Source: Megalonaias nervosa (taxonomy: Eukaryota > Mollusca > Bivalvia > Unionida > Unionidae). Taken from it: DNA of 64,000 nt. A program made the translations under genes and the position numbers. The first letter of the stretch is position 1; each line of letters opens with the position of its first letter. Positions 11,301 through 26,300 of this stretch are shown here, piece by piece. Under the pieces are notes generated by a model. The model saw only the letters and a program-made list of their open reading frames with translations. It ran no database searches and was not told where the DNA came from. The stretch is taken from positions 124,001 through 188,000 of the forward strand of contig JAECUM010000832.1 in the NCBI GenBank assembly GCA_016617855.1. Direction: 5' to 3'.

Positions 11301-14300
11301 CCATATAGGTTGGTAACTAACTGCAAATGGTGAACAACATGAGTTATTGTATGGAAGCCATTTTTCTTCTTTCAGTCCCAGTAACCTGGACCTTTGAGCT
11401 TTTGATCCAGAAATCAATATGGTTCTTCCTTACACAAACAGATGGACAGACTGAAAAAATAACATGGCAGGCATATAACAAAATCTCTTACACAAAATTC
11501 TGATATACAGAGAGATAATGTGCAAACAAATCTCAAGTTGAAACAAATCATATATACAAATACAAAACAGTTACATTTCAGATGTATGCTTACCACTGCG
11601 TTTATATGGTACTGTTATTCCAAGAGCTACACAGTTCCATTCAGATGTGCGTGACATTGGTAGACTGTTTAATATCAAATAATATGTTGCCATTATCTGC
11701 ACTGGAAATAATGTCACGTAGAAAACTGTCTGAAAAAATAATTATGAAAGTGTCTGCAAGAAGAATTAATTGGCTTCACCAATATTTTTACTGGAAATGG
11801 ATTGCTGCTAAGAGTAACTAGAATTGTCAGAACACACAAGCTACCCCTTCTTCTGTGGCAAATTATTTAGAATTTTTAGAAAACATGAATTACTCCTTCT
11901 TCTATGGCAAATTATTTAGAATTTTTAGAAAACCTGAATGACCCCTTCTTCTGTGGCAAATTATTTAGAATTTTTACAAAACATGAATGACCCCTTCTTC
12001 TGTGGCAAATTATTTAGAATTTTTACAAAACATGAATGACCCCTTCTTCTGTGGCAAATTATTTAGAATTTTTACAAAACATGAATTACCCCTTGTTCTG
12101 TGGCAAATAACTGCAATTACTAGAGGACACAAGTTACCACTGCTTCTCTGGCAATTAATTACAACTGTTAGAACACACAAGTTACCCCTGCTTCTGTGAC
12201 AATTAATTACAAGTGTTAGAACACACAAGTTACCCCTGCTTCTGTTGCAATTAATTACAACTGTTAGAACACACAAGTTACCACTGCTTCTTTGGCAACT
12301 AATAATAACTGCTAGAAGACACAAGTTACCCATGCTTCTGTGGCAATTAATTACAATTGTTAGAGCACATTAGTTACCCTTGCTTCTGTGGCACTTTATC
12401 CAAGTCAACAGTGGATCCTTGAGCGGTCTACTGTTTACTAGAAGGCACTGGAGAGGACACAAATTAAGTCCCCTCAAGAAGAACTAATTCCACAGCTGAG
12501 TCATGCTACCAGGTGAAGTGGGTGACTAAGTTGTCTAAAAAATGTAAACTTTGCCTTCTGTTTGGAAAGTTAAATTGAGTTAACCCTGTGATTTTTTTAA
12601 TGTTCACTGAGTGACAATAGCTGAAGAGCTTTGAGACTGTCCCTCAACCTAGCCAGGTAGTTCCAGTATTGTGCTGTACCCCAAGGCAAACTGTATTGCA
12701 CGCATCCACTGCACTAACAAACTCTTGCACATTCACATGCTTGTGTTTTAATGGCTGAATGACCATTAACCCTTTCCAAAGCAAGTTATCACTGTCTGAT
12801 TTCCAAAAGTTATAATTTGATGATGACAACATACCAATTTTTATGTAAATAGCAATTTGTGTTTTAAGAATAGAATCGGTGAAAGCACTTTCTAGTTTAA
12901 ATAAAATTTGAAGATTTTAACTCCTGTGTTTGCATTATTTTCTTCATAAGCCTGTCATGGGGAAACAATGGCAGACATCGCTGTGTATAGGAAGTACAAC
13001 TTCATTAGACGTCTGTTTTTGTAAATCATCGGCAAATAAATCAAGGAAAATATACAACTCACAGACGGCAAAGTCTACATATTATGTAATTAAAGATTCA
13101 GCTTCAGCCTAAAAATGTAATTATGTAAGTCAGAAACATATGGTGGCCATACTGGATGTCTAAGCAGCACAATTTTCATTTACTAAGAGCTAAATCATAG
13201 GATGAATGTGTTCTTAAAGTTTCAAGGCAATCCTCCAAGTAGTTTAGGTGGAGCAGTGTTAACAAACTTGTGCCAACTGATGGAGGAACAAAGGACATCA
13301 GATGACGGATAATAGACCAACCCAAAAGCTGTCAATCCTGATACCATGAGCATGAACAGTCCAAGGACAAAGAGGATGATATTCTCAATATGTTGGATAT
13401 CACTAAGTTATCAAACTGAGATCATGTTTTACAAGGATGATATTCAGCATGTTGGATATCACTAAGTTATCAAACTGAGATCATGTTTTACAAGGATGAT
13501 ATTCAATATGTTGGATATCACTAAGTTATCAAACTGAGATCATGTTTTACAAGGATGATATTCAGCATGTTGGATATCACTAAGTTATCAAACTGAGATC
13601 ATGTTTTACAAGGATGATATTCAATATGTTGGATATCACTAAGTTATCAAACTGAGATCATGTTTTACAAGGATGATATTCAGCATGTTGGATATCACTA
13701 AGTTATCAAACTGAGATCATGTTTTACAAGGATGATATTCAATATGTTGGATATCACTAAGTTATCAAACTGAGATCATGTTTTACAAGGATGATATTCA
13801 GCATGTTGGATATCACTAAGTTATCATGTATTATTCTTTTTTGCCTCAAATTACCATTAGCAGAGGCAATATTTAGCTTAGACTGTGGACTTAGCATCTG
13901 TGAAAAGGGTAGCAAAATTACCTGGTAATATTTTACAATGTGCCTTTGTTTTAGCATGCCATGATAAAAGGAATTGCTCGTAACATGGGGGTGGGTGTGG
14001 ATCCCATTTTTTTCTTATTAAAAGTACCCCCAAATTAGGCCTCTCTTTGTTGAACATTAATAAGATCACAATCAAGATTGGTTAATTAACCTTGATATAT
14101 TGCTTGTTTTATTGTCAAAAGTGGCTATTAGAGTCTAGAAATTTTAAGGGCTATTCCATTGATACATACATGATACCCAAGGAAGATATTTTTAAAAAAA
14201 TATATGTCACAGGACCTCGTTTACTCACATAGTTCACATGAAAATGATACATTCTAAATTGCATCTATAGGTGACTACTCCATTTAAAATGTGCCTTCCC

Positions 14301-17300
14301 TGGGTCCCAAATACATTTTACTGGATCAGCCCTAATCAACATAATGAAAATAACAATTTTTAATATGAAATCATATATTTGGTAAGTTTAGTTTTTAAAA
14401 AATTCTCAGCAGAGTAAATGACAATATAAGAAGAAATACTGATCAATTAAAATGTAAGTAATGCCTACTGGTGACAAAATGTTTTGAAATAAATTCCAAT
14501 TAAAAAAGTCTTGTCAAGTGAAATTCGTGTATCAGTTTTAGCATGCACGTAAATTTTGGCATGATCATTATACATGCAATGTGCCCTGAAGTATTCAATC
14601 GTGACAAGTGTCAATGGACCATTACAGTGATGCATGTGACAAGTGTCAATGGACCATTACAATGATGCATGTGACAAGTGTCAATGGACCATTATAGTGA
14701 TGCATGTGACAAGTGTCATGGACCATTACAGTGATGCATGTGACATGTGTCAATGGACCATGACAGTAACATATGTGAGAACTGTCAATGGACCATTACA
14801 CCGATGTGTGTGACAGGTGCATGACAACCTAATTAAGTGCTCTGTTTTTATCTCCAAATTGCAAAAGGGTTTGTTGCATTGTTACAATCAAATAAAAGAA
14901 GACCGGCTTTGTGTTATCATGTTAATTACTTCATTGGCTAAAGTCAAGTAAAGAAAGCTACAAAGTCATGCAAATGCTTAAATCCTTCCTGTACAAGAGC
15001 TATTGATCACAGTCATGTGTCCATTCAACTCATTTCAGTTAAGCAAGTGAATGCTCTTTTAGTTATTAAAATGTCCATGACATAATTAAGGTATCTAACA
15101 TCAGCCCATGGCCAATGCCACTCATTCACAAATGTAATCATGGATAGCAAAAGAGCCAAGCAAAAGCCATCTGCAGGTCATGAAAAGCTTAATTTCACAG
15201 ACACAGTTCATTATGGAGAGGCAAGTTCCAGAGTTTGTTGTTAACCTGAAATTTCCAAATTGCCAGTGAGACACTGATCAAGGATGAGAAGAAATTTAAC
15301 TTTCACTTGCAATGAATCACAGCATCAACAGTTTAATATTAAAACAATAACAAAATCTAGTTTCTATGTTACTGTTTCTCTAATTATATATGTCATTTTT
15401 GGAAAAAATAATCTTCTTTTGTTCTAAATCAATGATAACACTAGAATGTTTCCATATTTACATGCAAAACGCTGTGATGTAATGTTTTTGCTGCTATAAC
15501 ACATAATGTGTCTTGAAGCATCGAGGAGCACTTTTTAAAAATAATATTTCAAGGACTGGTTATCTTAGCAACAAAGTTAATCTTTACACAAAAGTGAACA
15601 ACATCTGTAGAAAAAGCTTTTTATTATTTATTCAGATTTATTCACAATGAGCAAGTATTCAACCATTTTCTGCCAGTTATGCTTTCATTTCTGGACTCCT
15701 TTGCACACATTATCAAGGAAGAGGTGTACTGCTATTCAACTGCAGCATTAGTTAATCTAGCTTTCAAAAAGGTAAACTTAAACTACCAAATTGTTTGCTT
15801 TTTCTGTTCCTATAAAAACAGACAAGAGATATTAATATTACTAGGTCCTTATTTATCTAAATTAAGTTACATGAAATGGCTACCTCTCTGTTTTCTGGCA
15901 CAAGAGTTTGATTGCTCAGGTCTACAATTCTGCATGACTCACCAAACACAAGGGAGTTAACATACCGCAATTCAAATCCCTCCAGATTGGACACATTTCC
16001 TAAAATAAATAAAAAATCCTGAAATTGGAATAATTTTCTTAATTTCACAACATAGTTTAGGAAGCAGACTGTATAGCTTGTTGCTACACTGTGTATCAAC
16101 AAAGTAGACTATATAGCTTGTTGCTACACTGTATATCAACAAAGTAGACTATAGCTTGTTGTTACATTGCATATCAACAAAGTAGACTGTATAGCTACAC
16201 TGTATATCAACAAAGTAGATGGTATAGCTACACTGTATATCAACAAAGTAGACTATAGCTTGTTGCTACACTGTGTATCAACAAAGCAGACTGTATAGCT
16301 TGTTGCTACATTGTATATCAACAAAGTAGACTGTATAGCTTGTTGCTACATTGTATATCAACAAAGTAGACTGTATAGCTACACTGTGTATCAACAAGTA
16401 GACTATAGCTTGTTGCTACACTGTGTATCAACAAAGCAGACTGTATAGCTTGTTGCTACATTGTATATCAACAAAGTAGACTGTATAGCTTGTTGCTACA
16501 TTGTATATCAACAAAGTAGACTGTATAGCTACAGTGTATATCAACAAAGCAGACTATAGCTTGTTGCTACACTGTGTATCAACAAAGCAGACTGTATAGC
16601 TTGTTGCTATGCTGATGTATCAACAAAGTAGACTATATAGCTTGTTGCTACACTGTGTATCAACAAAGTAGACTATAGCTTGTTGCTATGCTCCAACAAA
16701 GTAGACTGTGTAGCCTGTTGCTATGCTGATGTATCAACAAAGTAGACTGTATAGCTTGTTGCTATGCTGATGTATCAACAAAGTAGACTGTACAGCTTGT
16801 TGCTACATTGTATATCAACAAAGTAGACTGTATAGCTACACTGTATATCAACAAAGTAGATGGTATAGCTACACTGTATATCAACAAAGTAGACTATAGC
16901 TTGTTGCTACACTGTGTATCAACAAAGCAGACTGTATAGCTTGTTGCTACATTGTATATCAACAAAGTAGACTGTATAGCTACACTGTGTATCAACAAGT
17001 AGACTATAGCTTGTTGCTACACTGTGTATCAACAAAGCAGACTGTATAGCTTGTTGCTACATTGTATATCAACAAAGTAGACTGTATAGCTTGTTGCTAC
17101 ATTGTATATCAACAAAGTAGACTGTATAGCTACAGTGTATATCAACAAAGCAGACTATAGCTTGTTGCTACACTGTGTATCAACAAAGCAGACTGTATAG
17201 CTTGTTGCTATGCTGATGTATCAACAAAGTAGACTATATAGCTTGTTGCTACACTGTGTATCAACAAAGTAGACTATAGCTTGTTGCTATGCTCCAACAA

Positions 17301-20300
17301 AGTAGACTGTATAGCCTGTTGCTATGCTGATGTATCAACAAAGTAGACTGTATAGCTTGTTGCTACATTGTATATCAACAAAGTAGACTGTATAGCTACA
17401 TTGTATATCAACAAAGTAGACTATAGCTTGTTGCTACACTGTGTATCAACAAAGCAGACTGTATAGCTTGTTGCTATGCTGATGTATCAACAAAGTAGAC
17501 TACATAGCTTGTTGCTACACTGTATCAACAAAGCAGACTATAGCTTGTTGCTACGCTACCAACAAAGTAGACTGTATAGCCTGTTGCTATGCTGATGTAT
17601 CAACAAAGTAGACCGTATAGCTTGTTGCTACACTGTGTATCAACAAAGCAGACTGTATAGCTTGTTGCTACGCTGATGTATCAACAAAGTAGACTATACA
17701 GCTTGTTGCTACACTGTGTATCAACAAAGTAGACTATAGCTTGTTGCTACGCTACCAACAAAGTAGACTGTATAGCCTGTTGCTATGCTGATGTATCAAC
17801 AAAGTAGACTGTATAGCTTGTTGCTACACTGTGTATCAACAAAGTAGACTGTATAGCTACACTGTATATCAACAAAGTAGACTGTATAGCTACACTGTAT
17901 ATCAACAAAGTAGACTGTATAGCTTGTTGCTACACTGTGTATCAACAAAGTAGACTGTATAGCTACAATGTATATCAATAAAGTAGACTGTATAGCTACA
18001 CTGTATATCAATAAAGTAGACTATAGCTTGTTGCTACACTGTATATCAACAAAGTAGACTACAGCTTGTTGCTACACTGTATATCGACAAAGTAGACTAT
18101 AGCTTGTTGCTACACTGTATATAAACAAAGTAGACTGTACAACTTGTTGCTACACTGTATATCAATAAAGTTGACTGTATAGCTAATTACCACACTGTAT
18201 ATCATTAAAGCAGAGTTATAGCTTGTCACTACACTGTATATCAATAAATAAGTTTAACAAAAACAATGTATATATAGCAATCAGGATACGGAAAACATAA
18301 AGTGACCACCTTTTTGTATATAGTTGTAAGAATCAGCATGACAAGGGTTGACATGGCCACTCCATATTTCCTGTACATTTATGCATATGCAAATTGATGG
18401 GTCACTGTGGAAAAATCACCCAAAACATAAAATCATTTATAGTAAAGTAACAATAATCTACAGTTGCAAAGTTCACTTTTTTACACTGCTGTACTGTGGA
18501 GTTACTAATTTAGAAAATAAATACATTTCTAAATTATAGTTTTCTCTGTAAATCCATCTTGTTGAATAATCCTATATACCATTTTACCTATCTCCATCAA
18601 GCTTGCTAATTTAGTGAGCATGTATCTTTCTGCATCATTTATTGTTAACATCCTGAAATGATGTATTTTTAGGATATTTTGTACATTTATATGACTTTTG
18701 CAGAATTGTAATATAATTACCATGCATCCTGTAACTACATGTTTACATTTACATGGTTTATCTTTCTACAGTTTATTTGATTTTTTTAACATTTACATTT
18801 TATAACTATTAATCATCCTTATCATATAACCAGCATTGTGCTGATGTGCCATCCAATTTCATACATACAATCTGTGCTATTTGCAAGTTATGCTCAAATG
18901 CCAGCAGATAGGACATATTTTCTGTAAAAAGCACAAATTTAAATCTGAAATATTTTCTTGATTTCACTACAACAATACTCAAGTGCCATTGCATTCATTG
19001 TAGATGCTTAACTGTTGGCAAAATGCCATGGAAACAGCATTCATAAACAGACATAATTAATTTTGTCTGTGAAAACCAACACAATGCTTGAGTGCATAAA
19101 TTGATGGAAATGTTATCTAATGATTTCAATTATCAACCCAATATTACTAATTGAAAATATGTAAGTTATGAAATTACTAACTGAAAATGTATAATTTATG
19201 AAATATCTAAGGATTGTTCATCATCCTCTATTCTATCATCATGCACCAGTGCCAGTCACTATACAAAGACACTTGAATATCATGTTTTATCCTTAAAGTG
19301 TATGGAGACATTTACCCCTCATAGTAATTTGCTTAACCCTTTAACTGTATGGAGACATTTACCCCTCAAAGTAATTTGTTTAACCCTTTAACTGTATGGA
19401 GACATTTACCCCTCATAATAATTTGTTTAACCTTTTATCTGGCAAAGATGTTATCGCTTATACTGTTATATTTAACCCTTTAACTGCAGTGAAGATGTTT
19501 TCACTTACAGTGATTTGTTTAACCCTTTAACTATGTAAAGATGTTAGCACTCACAGTAACATTTGTATTCTGACATCATTAAAAGAATTGGCAACAAATT
19601 GAATCCTCATGATACCAAATTGTTCTAATGTGCATGGCATAATTTTTCGAAGCACTTGTTGCATAAATGCATGCATTTTGTTTGGTACAATGCCATATAC
19701 ATCATCCTTCCATTTCTTCAAAACATATTTCTGGCCTGTTTTTCTGTGAAAATTTAACCAGTAGCCAAATAACAAAATGTATTTTGTTCTGGACTGTTTT
19801 TCTGTGAAAACTTAACTCAACCAACAGCAAGATAACAAAATGTATTTTGTTTTGGACTGTTTTTCTGTGAAAACTTAACTCATAAATAGCCAAATAACAC
19901 AATGTATTTTGTTCTGGCCTGTTTTTCTGTGAAAACGTAACTCAATCAATATCCAGATAACAACTCACTCTTTATAATCACTGACAGATAATACAAAATA
20001 ACAACAAACACTTGCCCCCCCACCATTTCCAAAACATCGTCAAGAAGGTTGGCAGGTATGATTCTTACCACTCATAGGAGGCATGAATGTAATATTCAGA
20101 CCATAGCGGGTACTGTTTTCGTAAATCATGGCATCAAAGAAACCAGGTGGTCCTGGAAAGGCACCCTCGTTCATGGGTTGGTACAGACCTGGATGCAAAT
20201 CTGACAACTGAGGTAGCATGCATGCTAGAAAACAAGGAAAATTATGAAGAAAAACTTTAATGTACAGTGTTATTTTCCACTTTTTCTGTGCAATTATCAC

Positions 20301-23300
20301 ACATGTACCCAACCAATGTGATAAAATTAAGAACAACAAATTTTCAGGCAATTTGATATGGTAATATTTTAAAAAGTGTTTAGTGTCTTTGCTAGTTTTG
20401 GTTCAGCAATAACTGTACAGTATTTTGCTGATGTACAAATTATTGATGTGGATCAGAGAGGTAAAACATTTTGGTTTGTTGTGCTTAAGATGTTTGACAG
20501 GTGGCTTTGATTAGTTGGGCAATGTCAGTAGAGTGTCTTGCCTAAGGACACAACATGGCAGCCAACCATGCCTAGCCTAGGTTTAGAACACAATAAATTT
20601 ATTTACAATATTGCACTCTCTCCATTCTTTACCAAACTAATCTTACTGGTAATTTATTTTATCAACAGAAAGTATTACTTGTTATATTTATATTTTGTAG
20701 TTCTCTTCAGCTTCAATTATTCAATTTAATCCTAAAGGTGTGTTATTTTGCTAATTCATATAATTCGTTTTATTGAAATTGATGCATTCTATATTTAAAT
20801 ATTTATTTTTTAAAACATATTTTCAATTTTTCTGCAAGGAGTATAGCAGAACCCCAAATATGTCATTCTGAATAGTCCTCATCCTTTCTTACCTCTCTTG
20901 CATTAACTGGCAAAAAGGCATGTGCAAGATGCTTTCAATCAAGTTTGGTTGAATTCTACTCAGTGACTTTAGAGAAATTGTTTAGAGTTTTTCTATGTTT
21001 AGTAATGGTGATCATATTTTCATCATTTATACATTCCAAAGGTCTTCATATTAGAAATTTCGTTAAATTTGGTAAAATTCCACAGAGAACAAGTAATTTT
21101 TCAGTTTTCCTCTTTTAGAAATGGGAACATGTTTGATGGTGAACCAGCATCATTTTTTCCTAAAAATGAAAAATCCATCTATATCAGGATGTCTTCCATA
21201 AATATGGTCCTTTTCTGTTGAGTGTTTTCCGACAAGATATTTAAAGACTTTTCTATTTTTAGTAACAGTGTCAATATCTGATGGTGGATCAACATCATTT
21301 TAATAAAATGTAAAGACTTTATACGAAATTGCATACTTTTAAATTTGGTCAAATTCTGTTTAGCAAATTTTGAGAGGAAATCATATTTAGATTTGTCTGT
21401 TTTTAGTAATGATGCCAAATTTGAAAGTGATTTAACATCATTTGCACAGAACTGAAAGTCACTTATGCCAGGATTGCTTTCTGTCAAATTTTGATCAAAA
21501 TGAATTAAGTGAATTTTAAGAATTCATTTAAAGGTTTTCCTGTTTATAGTCATGCTCAACATATTTAATGGTTGATCAGCATCATTTGAACAAATCTGAA
21601 AGACTTTCATGCAACAATGCCATCTTTCAACATTTGTGAAATCATGCTGAGCAGTTTTTTTGTAAAATCAAAGGACCACAAAAGCTAACTAGGCCAGATG
21701 GTCAGTTGAACAAGAAAAGGAATTTGTCTAATAGAACAATAAGAGGCTAACTGTACATCTATTCCCATAATTAATAGTCCTCTATGCAGCTAAATAAAAC
21801 TTTTGATCTATCCCTTAATTAATAATCCTCTATGCAGCTAAATGAAATTTTGTGCAGAAAGCATTTTTACTTTGAGTCAAATGACCCTGACCTTTGACTT
21901 GTTTGATGACAAAATTTATAGGCTTCTTCCTGATTGCAAGTGCTTCACAAAGTTTGGGCCAGTTCTGTCTGTATGGAGACCAGTTATTTTCTTTCAGACA
22001 CAGTGACCTTTGACCTCAAATAAATAAACTTTTCTCTTACGCCAAGTGCAAACCATCCACAAGGTTTGCTAGCTACAGATAGCAGAGAACTTGTGTTATT
22101 ATGCAGAAGTCATTTTTCTTCTTTCAGTCACAATGACCTTGACCTTTGGACCCCAAATTAATAGTGTTTTTTACCCTAAGGCCACAAAATATATATGTGT
22201 TTCCTGTTGCACTGGTTTTAAAATTAGGTAGATAGGTAGGTTTTTTTTCTAAAACATGTATATTATAATGGTTAGTATATATATATAATGTACTAAGAAC
22301 TTCAAGTACTGTGCTAAACCATCTCAATTCAATGCATAAACAATTTTGGGGGATTTTTTTTTTTAAATTTGTTTTGTTAAACATCATATATATTATAATG
22401 ATTAGTATATATAATATACTAATCATTTTCATTACTGGGCTAAACCAGTTCAGTTAGATGCACAAATGAATTTTGGGAATTTTTTTTTTACCTGAGGGGG
22501 GAAGTGCTAGGGTTTTCTATGAAAAACAGAGATGGTTGGCTGAAAGGAAACACACAAATAAAGACTTATAAAATGTTACTAACAGCTGCCTCACTTGGCG
22601 CTCAACATTAAGAGGTTAGTGTTAGGACTGGTAAGGCCTGGTGTCAGAATAATGTGACTGGGTGGGACATCATGCTACATGTCTGCTGCATGATGCCCCA
22701 GTGCTAGACATCACTATAAATTGCCACACTGCAGACATCATAGCATTATGACTGAAAAATTGTTAAAGCTACATTAAAAAGCTACATTAAAATTCCAAAT
22801 CACACACAGATACACACACACACACACACACAGAGACACACACACACATTAAGTTAAGTTTTCATCGTAACTGAATGAAGCAGGATACAAATATAAGTTC
22901 CTGACTGGCAAGGTCACAAGACTGTAAGTAAGACAAATATGAATATGACCTTGAGATATATGTATTCAGTATACAAATGGACACGGGTAAAAATTCTTCT
23001 TTAATCCAATGAATTCAAGAAGGCATACAGGTATAGACAGATTTGATGGCACACATGGGGTTTGACTGAATGCAAATATTGATGTCATCAAAGCAGACTG
23101 GCCCAGAAACCGGAATAACTGCTAGAGTTCATGAATAACTCATAATACCACCATGTTATTCATAAATGAGGTATTTTGTTTACAGATTGCTTATACCCTG
23201 AGTCCCCTGTTATTAAAACATTAAGACTTGCCCATGTTATTAAACAGGGTGCAATCTGATGTGTGTGGGTCTATACCATCAGTACAAGCATAATGAGAAC

Positions 23301-26300
23301 AAACAGCAAGATCTTGCCATCACAAATCCCCATGTTTTTTTAAATGCATATTTTAATCTCCATTCCACTATGCACCCATTACGGCACATTCTACCCTCTA
23401 CCTACCCCCACCCCCATTACTGCATATTCTACCCCCACCCCAATCCCAACCCCAGTACTATATATTCTACCCTCCACCCACCCCCACCCCCATTACTGCA
23501 TAATCTAACCCACACTCCACCCCCAACCCCAGTACAACATATTATACCCTTCACCCCCACCCACCCCTATTACTGCATATTTTACCCGCCACCCAATGAA
23601 GAGTGAGCCAAAAGTCATAATGCAAATCTGCCACACATGAGATATGTCTATACTGGCTATGACTGCATATATACATTTTAATTGGAAAATAGCTGAAAAC
23701 AATTCCCTTGTAATTGAGCAGTTTGCACAAGTGACCCAAAATGACCCCCAAGACATCACAGAGGCAGGAGCCAAGGAACCTGGCTTTCCACTTGCAGATG
23801 ACTAACTGAAGGGGGTACACAAGTACAACCTTTCATGAATTTCCAACCAGCAGCTTAAGAGATGTATGGGAATGAAAAGAGATAATTGGACAAGCAGATG
23901 GTATCAAAATATTGCCCATGAAAGCATGGGCATTAAAAGTGTGTGTTCATTTGTGAATAGTTTCGATCACTAGTTTTAAACTGTTAACATCTAGACAAGA
24001 TGTGAGATTCAAGGTATTGCAGATATATATCAGAAAATAAATGAAATGTATATGCCAGGATATGATCATAGGAATTGTTTTGGTGCCAGGGAAGACAAAA
24101 GAAACAGAAAGTGTTGCTCAATTAGATGTGATGTGCTTGCTTTCTCTCCAAGACAGAAAAAAGTGAGATAACAACATTGTGTGACAGATAACACAATTAT
24201 TCAAACCATGATGAGAATTGATAAATATCTCCTGAATGGTTGAGGTCATTATGACATGTTGTATTTCCTCAATGGTTTAGGTCCTTATGACCTATTTTAT
24301 TTCCTGAATGGTTGAGGTTGTCATGACATGTTGCATTTCGTGAATGGTTGAGGTCCTTATGACCTGTTGTATTTCCTCAATAATTGAGGTCATCATGACA
24401 TGTTGCATTTCCTCAGTGGTTGAGGTCCTTATGACCTGTTGTATTTCCTGAATGGTTGAGATCATTTTGACATGTAGCATTGAAAATATATCTACAATAC
24501 TCACAAAAGAGTACTGAAAAATATGAGTGTTTGCAAGAGTACTGCATCATGCCATGAGTGTTTGCAAGAGAGCTGCATCATGCCATGAGTGTTTGCAAGA
24601 GTACTGCATCATGCCATGATGAGTGTTTGCAAGAGTACTGTTTCATGCCATGAGTGTTTGCAAGAGAGCTGCATCATGCCACGAGTGTTTGCACGAGTAC
24701 TGTTTCACGCCATGAGTGTTTGCAAGAGTACTGCATCAGGTCAGGACATGAGTATTTGTGTTATGAGCAGGAGTTTTATGATCTACAATGTATTATCTAT
24801 CACATTTATCTGGGTGAGTGAGGTTAACTATTTACACTTCAAACTGATGCAGACCACAATGTATTAAGCATCAGATTCAGCTGGTGAGTGAGGTTAACTA
24901 ATTACACTTCAGCTTGATGCTGATTAAAATGTAATATAATAATCTCTGCTGTTAAAAGATCCTTCTTTATACATATTCACTGACTTTATGTTTTGGATCA
25001 TGTCTAATGCACCCTTGGGAAATCAGGTTTTGGACTGCATTCTTAGCTAAAATTATAAGTACGCAGATCATATGAGAATAATGATGATGATGAGGAAATT
25101 AAGTGATGACTTAACAAGAGACATGCTATTTATACTTACTGCCTGTGTATCATAATAAATACTTTATTTGATGTGGTAACTCAGTATGCATAATATACTA
25201 TTCTCCCCTGTGTCCGTCACGATGAACAAACTGTTGTAAATACATGAGAAAATAAAATGAATGCATGGTGCCTAATGTAATCAGGTAAAATTGTAGCATT
25301 TGTGTACACGGGAGAATGTATGATGGATCAATCCCTTTAATATCATGGGTCTGAACTGCATACAAAATAGCTTAAGTGCCGGGAATCAGTTTACATTTAT
25401 AGACTGATCATCAGTTCTAATTAACCAGTCTTTTTACATGTCTTCAGTCAGAGGTGTTTCATATATTTCAAAGAAAAAGCAAAGTTTGTAGCAAATTATG
25501 TTTCTCCAAGAATACTAACCTGATCACATTAATATTTGCAAGAATCTCTAGTACCTCTCAAATTCAGAGATTGTGGAAAGAAAACATTTGTCTTTCCTGT
25601 GCATATACCATATAGATGTAAGTAAGAAACTCTTGCCAACCCTTCCTTACCTTACCTTATCTTACCTTACCTTACCACTGCTAGTTGGCTATGGCTGTTT
25701 ATTCAGTTTTAGCTTAAGCATACCTCAATGAGGATTCCTGCATTTGTGGGGAGGTGTGGGAGGGTTTAACTGTAATGCAATTTGGTCAGAATTCTCTAAG
25801 AAACTTAATTTACTAAAATATTTACCTTCTCCTTTACATATATTCCATGATCACATTACCATCTGAAGAATAGGTAACAAGAGAAGACAATGCTGAACAT
25901 CCCACCTCTATCATGATCACCCTCGAGGGAATATTGATTCTCCCTGTATGAGCATAAACTGCACTCCAAATATGAGACAAGCACAACTGACCATTGAATA
26001 AGAGACAAGGAACCATGTGACTTTTTCTTACAGAGTAAAACTGTTTTTCTTTTCTCTTTATTAAAATGCCTATGGAATTGAGATCTGCTGTCACCTGAAG
26101 GTGAAATGAAGTTGAAATTGTTGCCTTTGAGAGGTATTCTGCCATTTCCTTTTGCTAATGATCATCCCTCACCTATGGCTAAGACTAGTTCAGCCTGAAA
26201 GCAGGTGCAGACTGAAGTTGAAGAGGCAGTTCTTGTGATGAATGCTTGAATACCTCCTGAATTTTTGCACCAAACAGTAATAGCATGCTGAAAGGTGCCA

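Noticed and set aside
12930..13112. 60-codon plus ORF as an exon or small gene
   Set aside because: No domain, no good donor, and no partner exon.
15264..15291. 28-nt minus exon encoding CLTGNLEIS
   Set aside because: Weak donor and phase incompatible with the exon at 13855-13897; too short to support.
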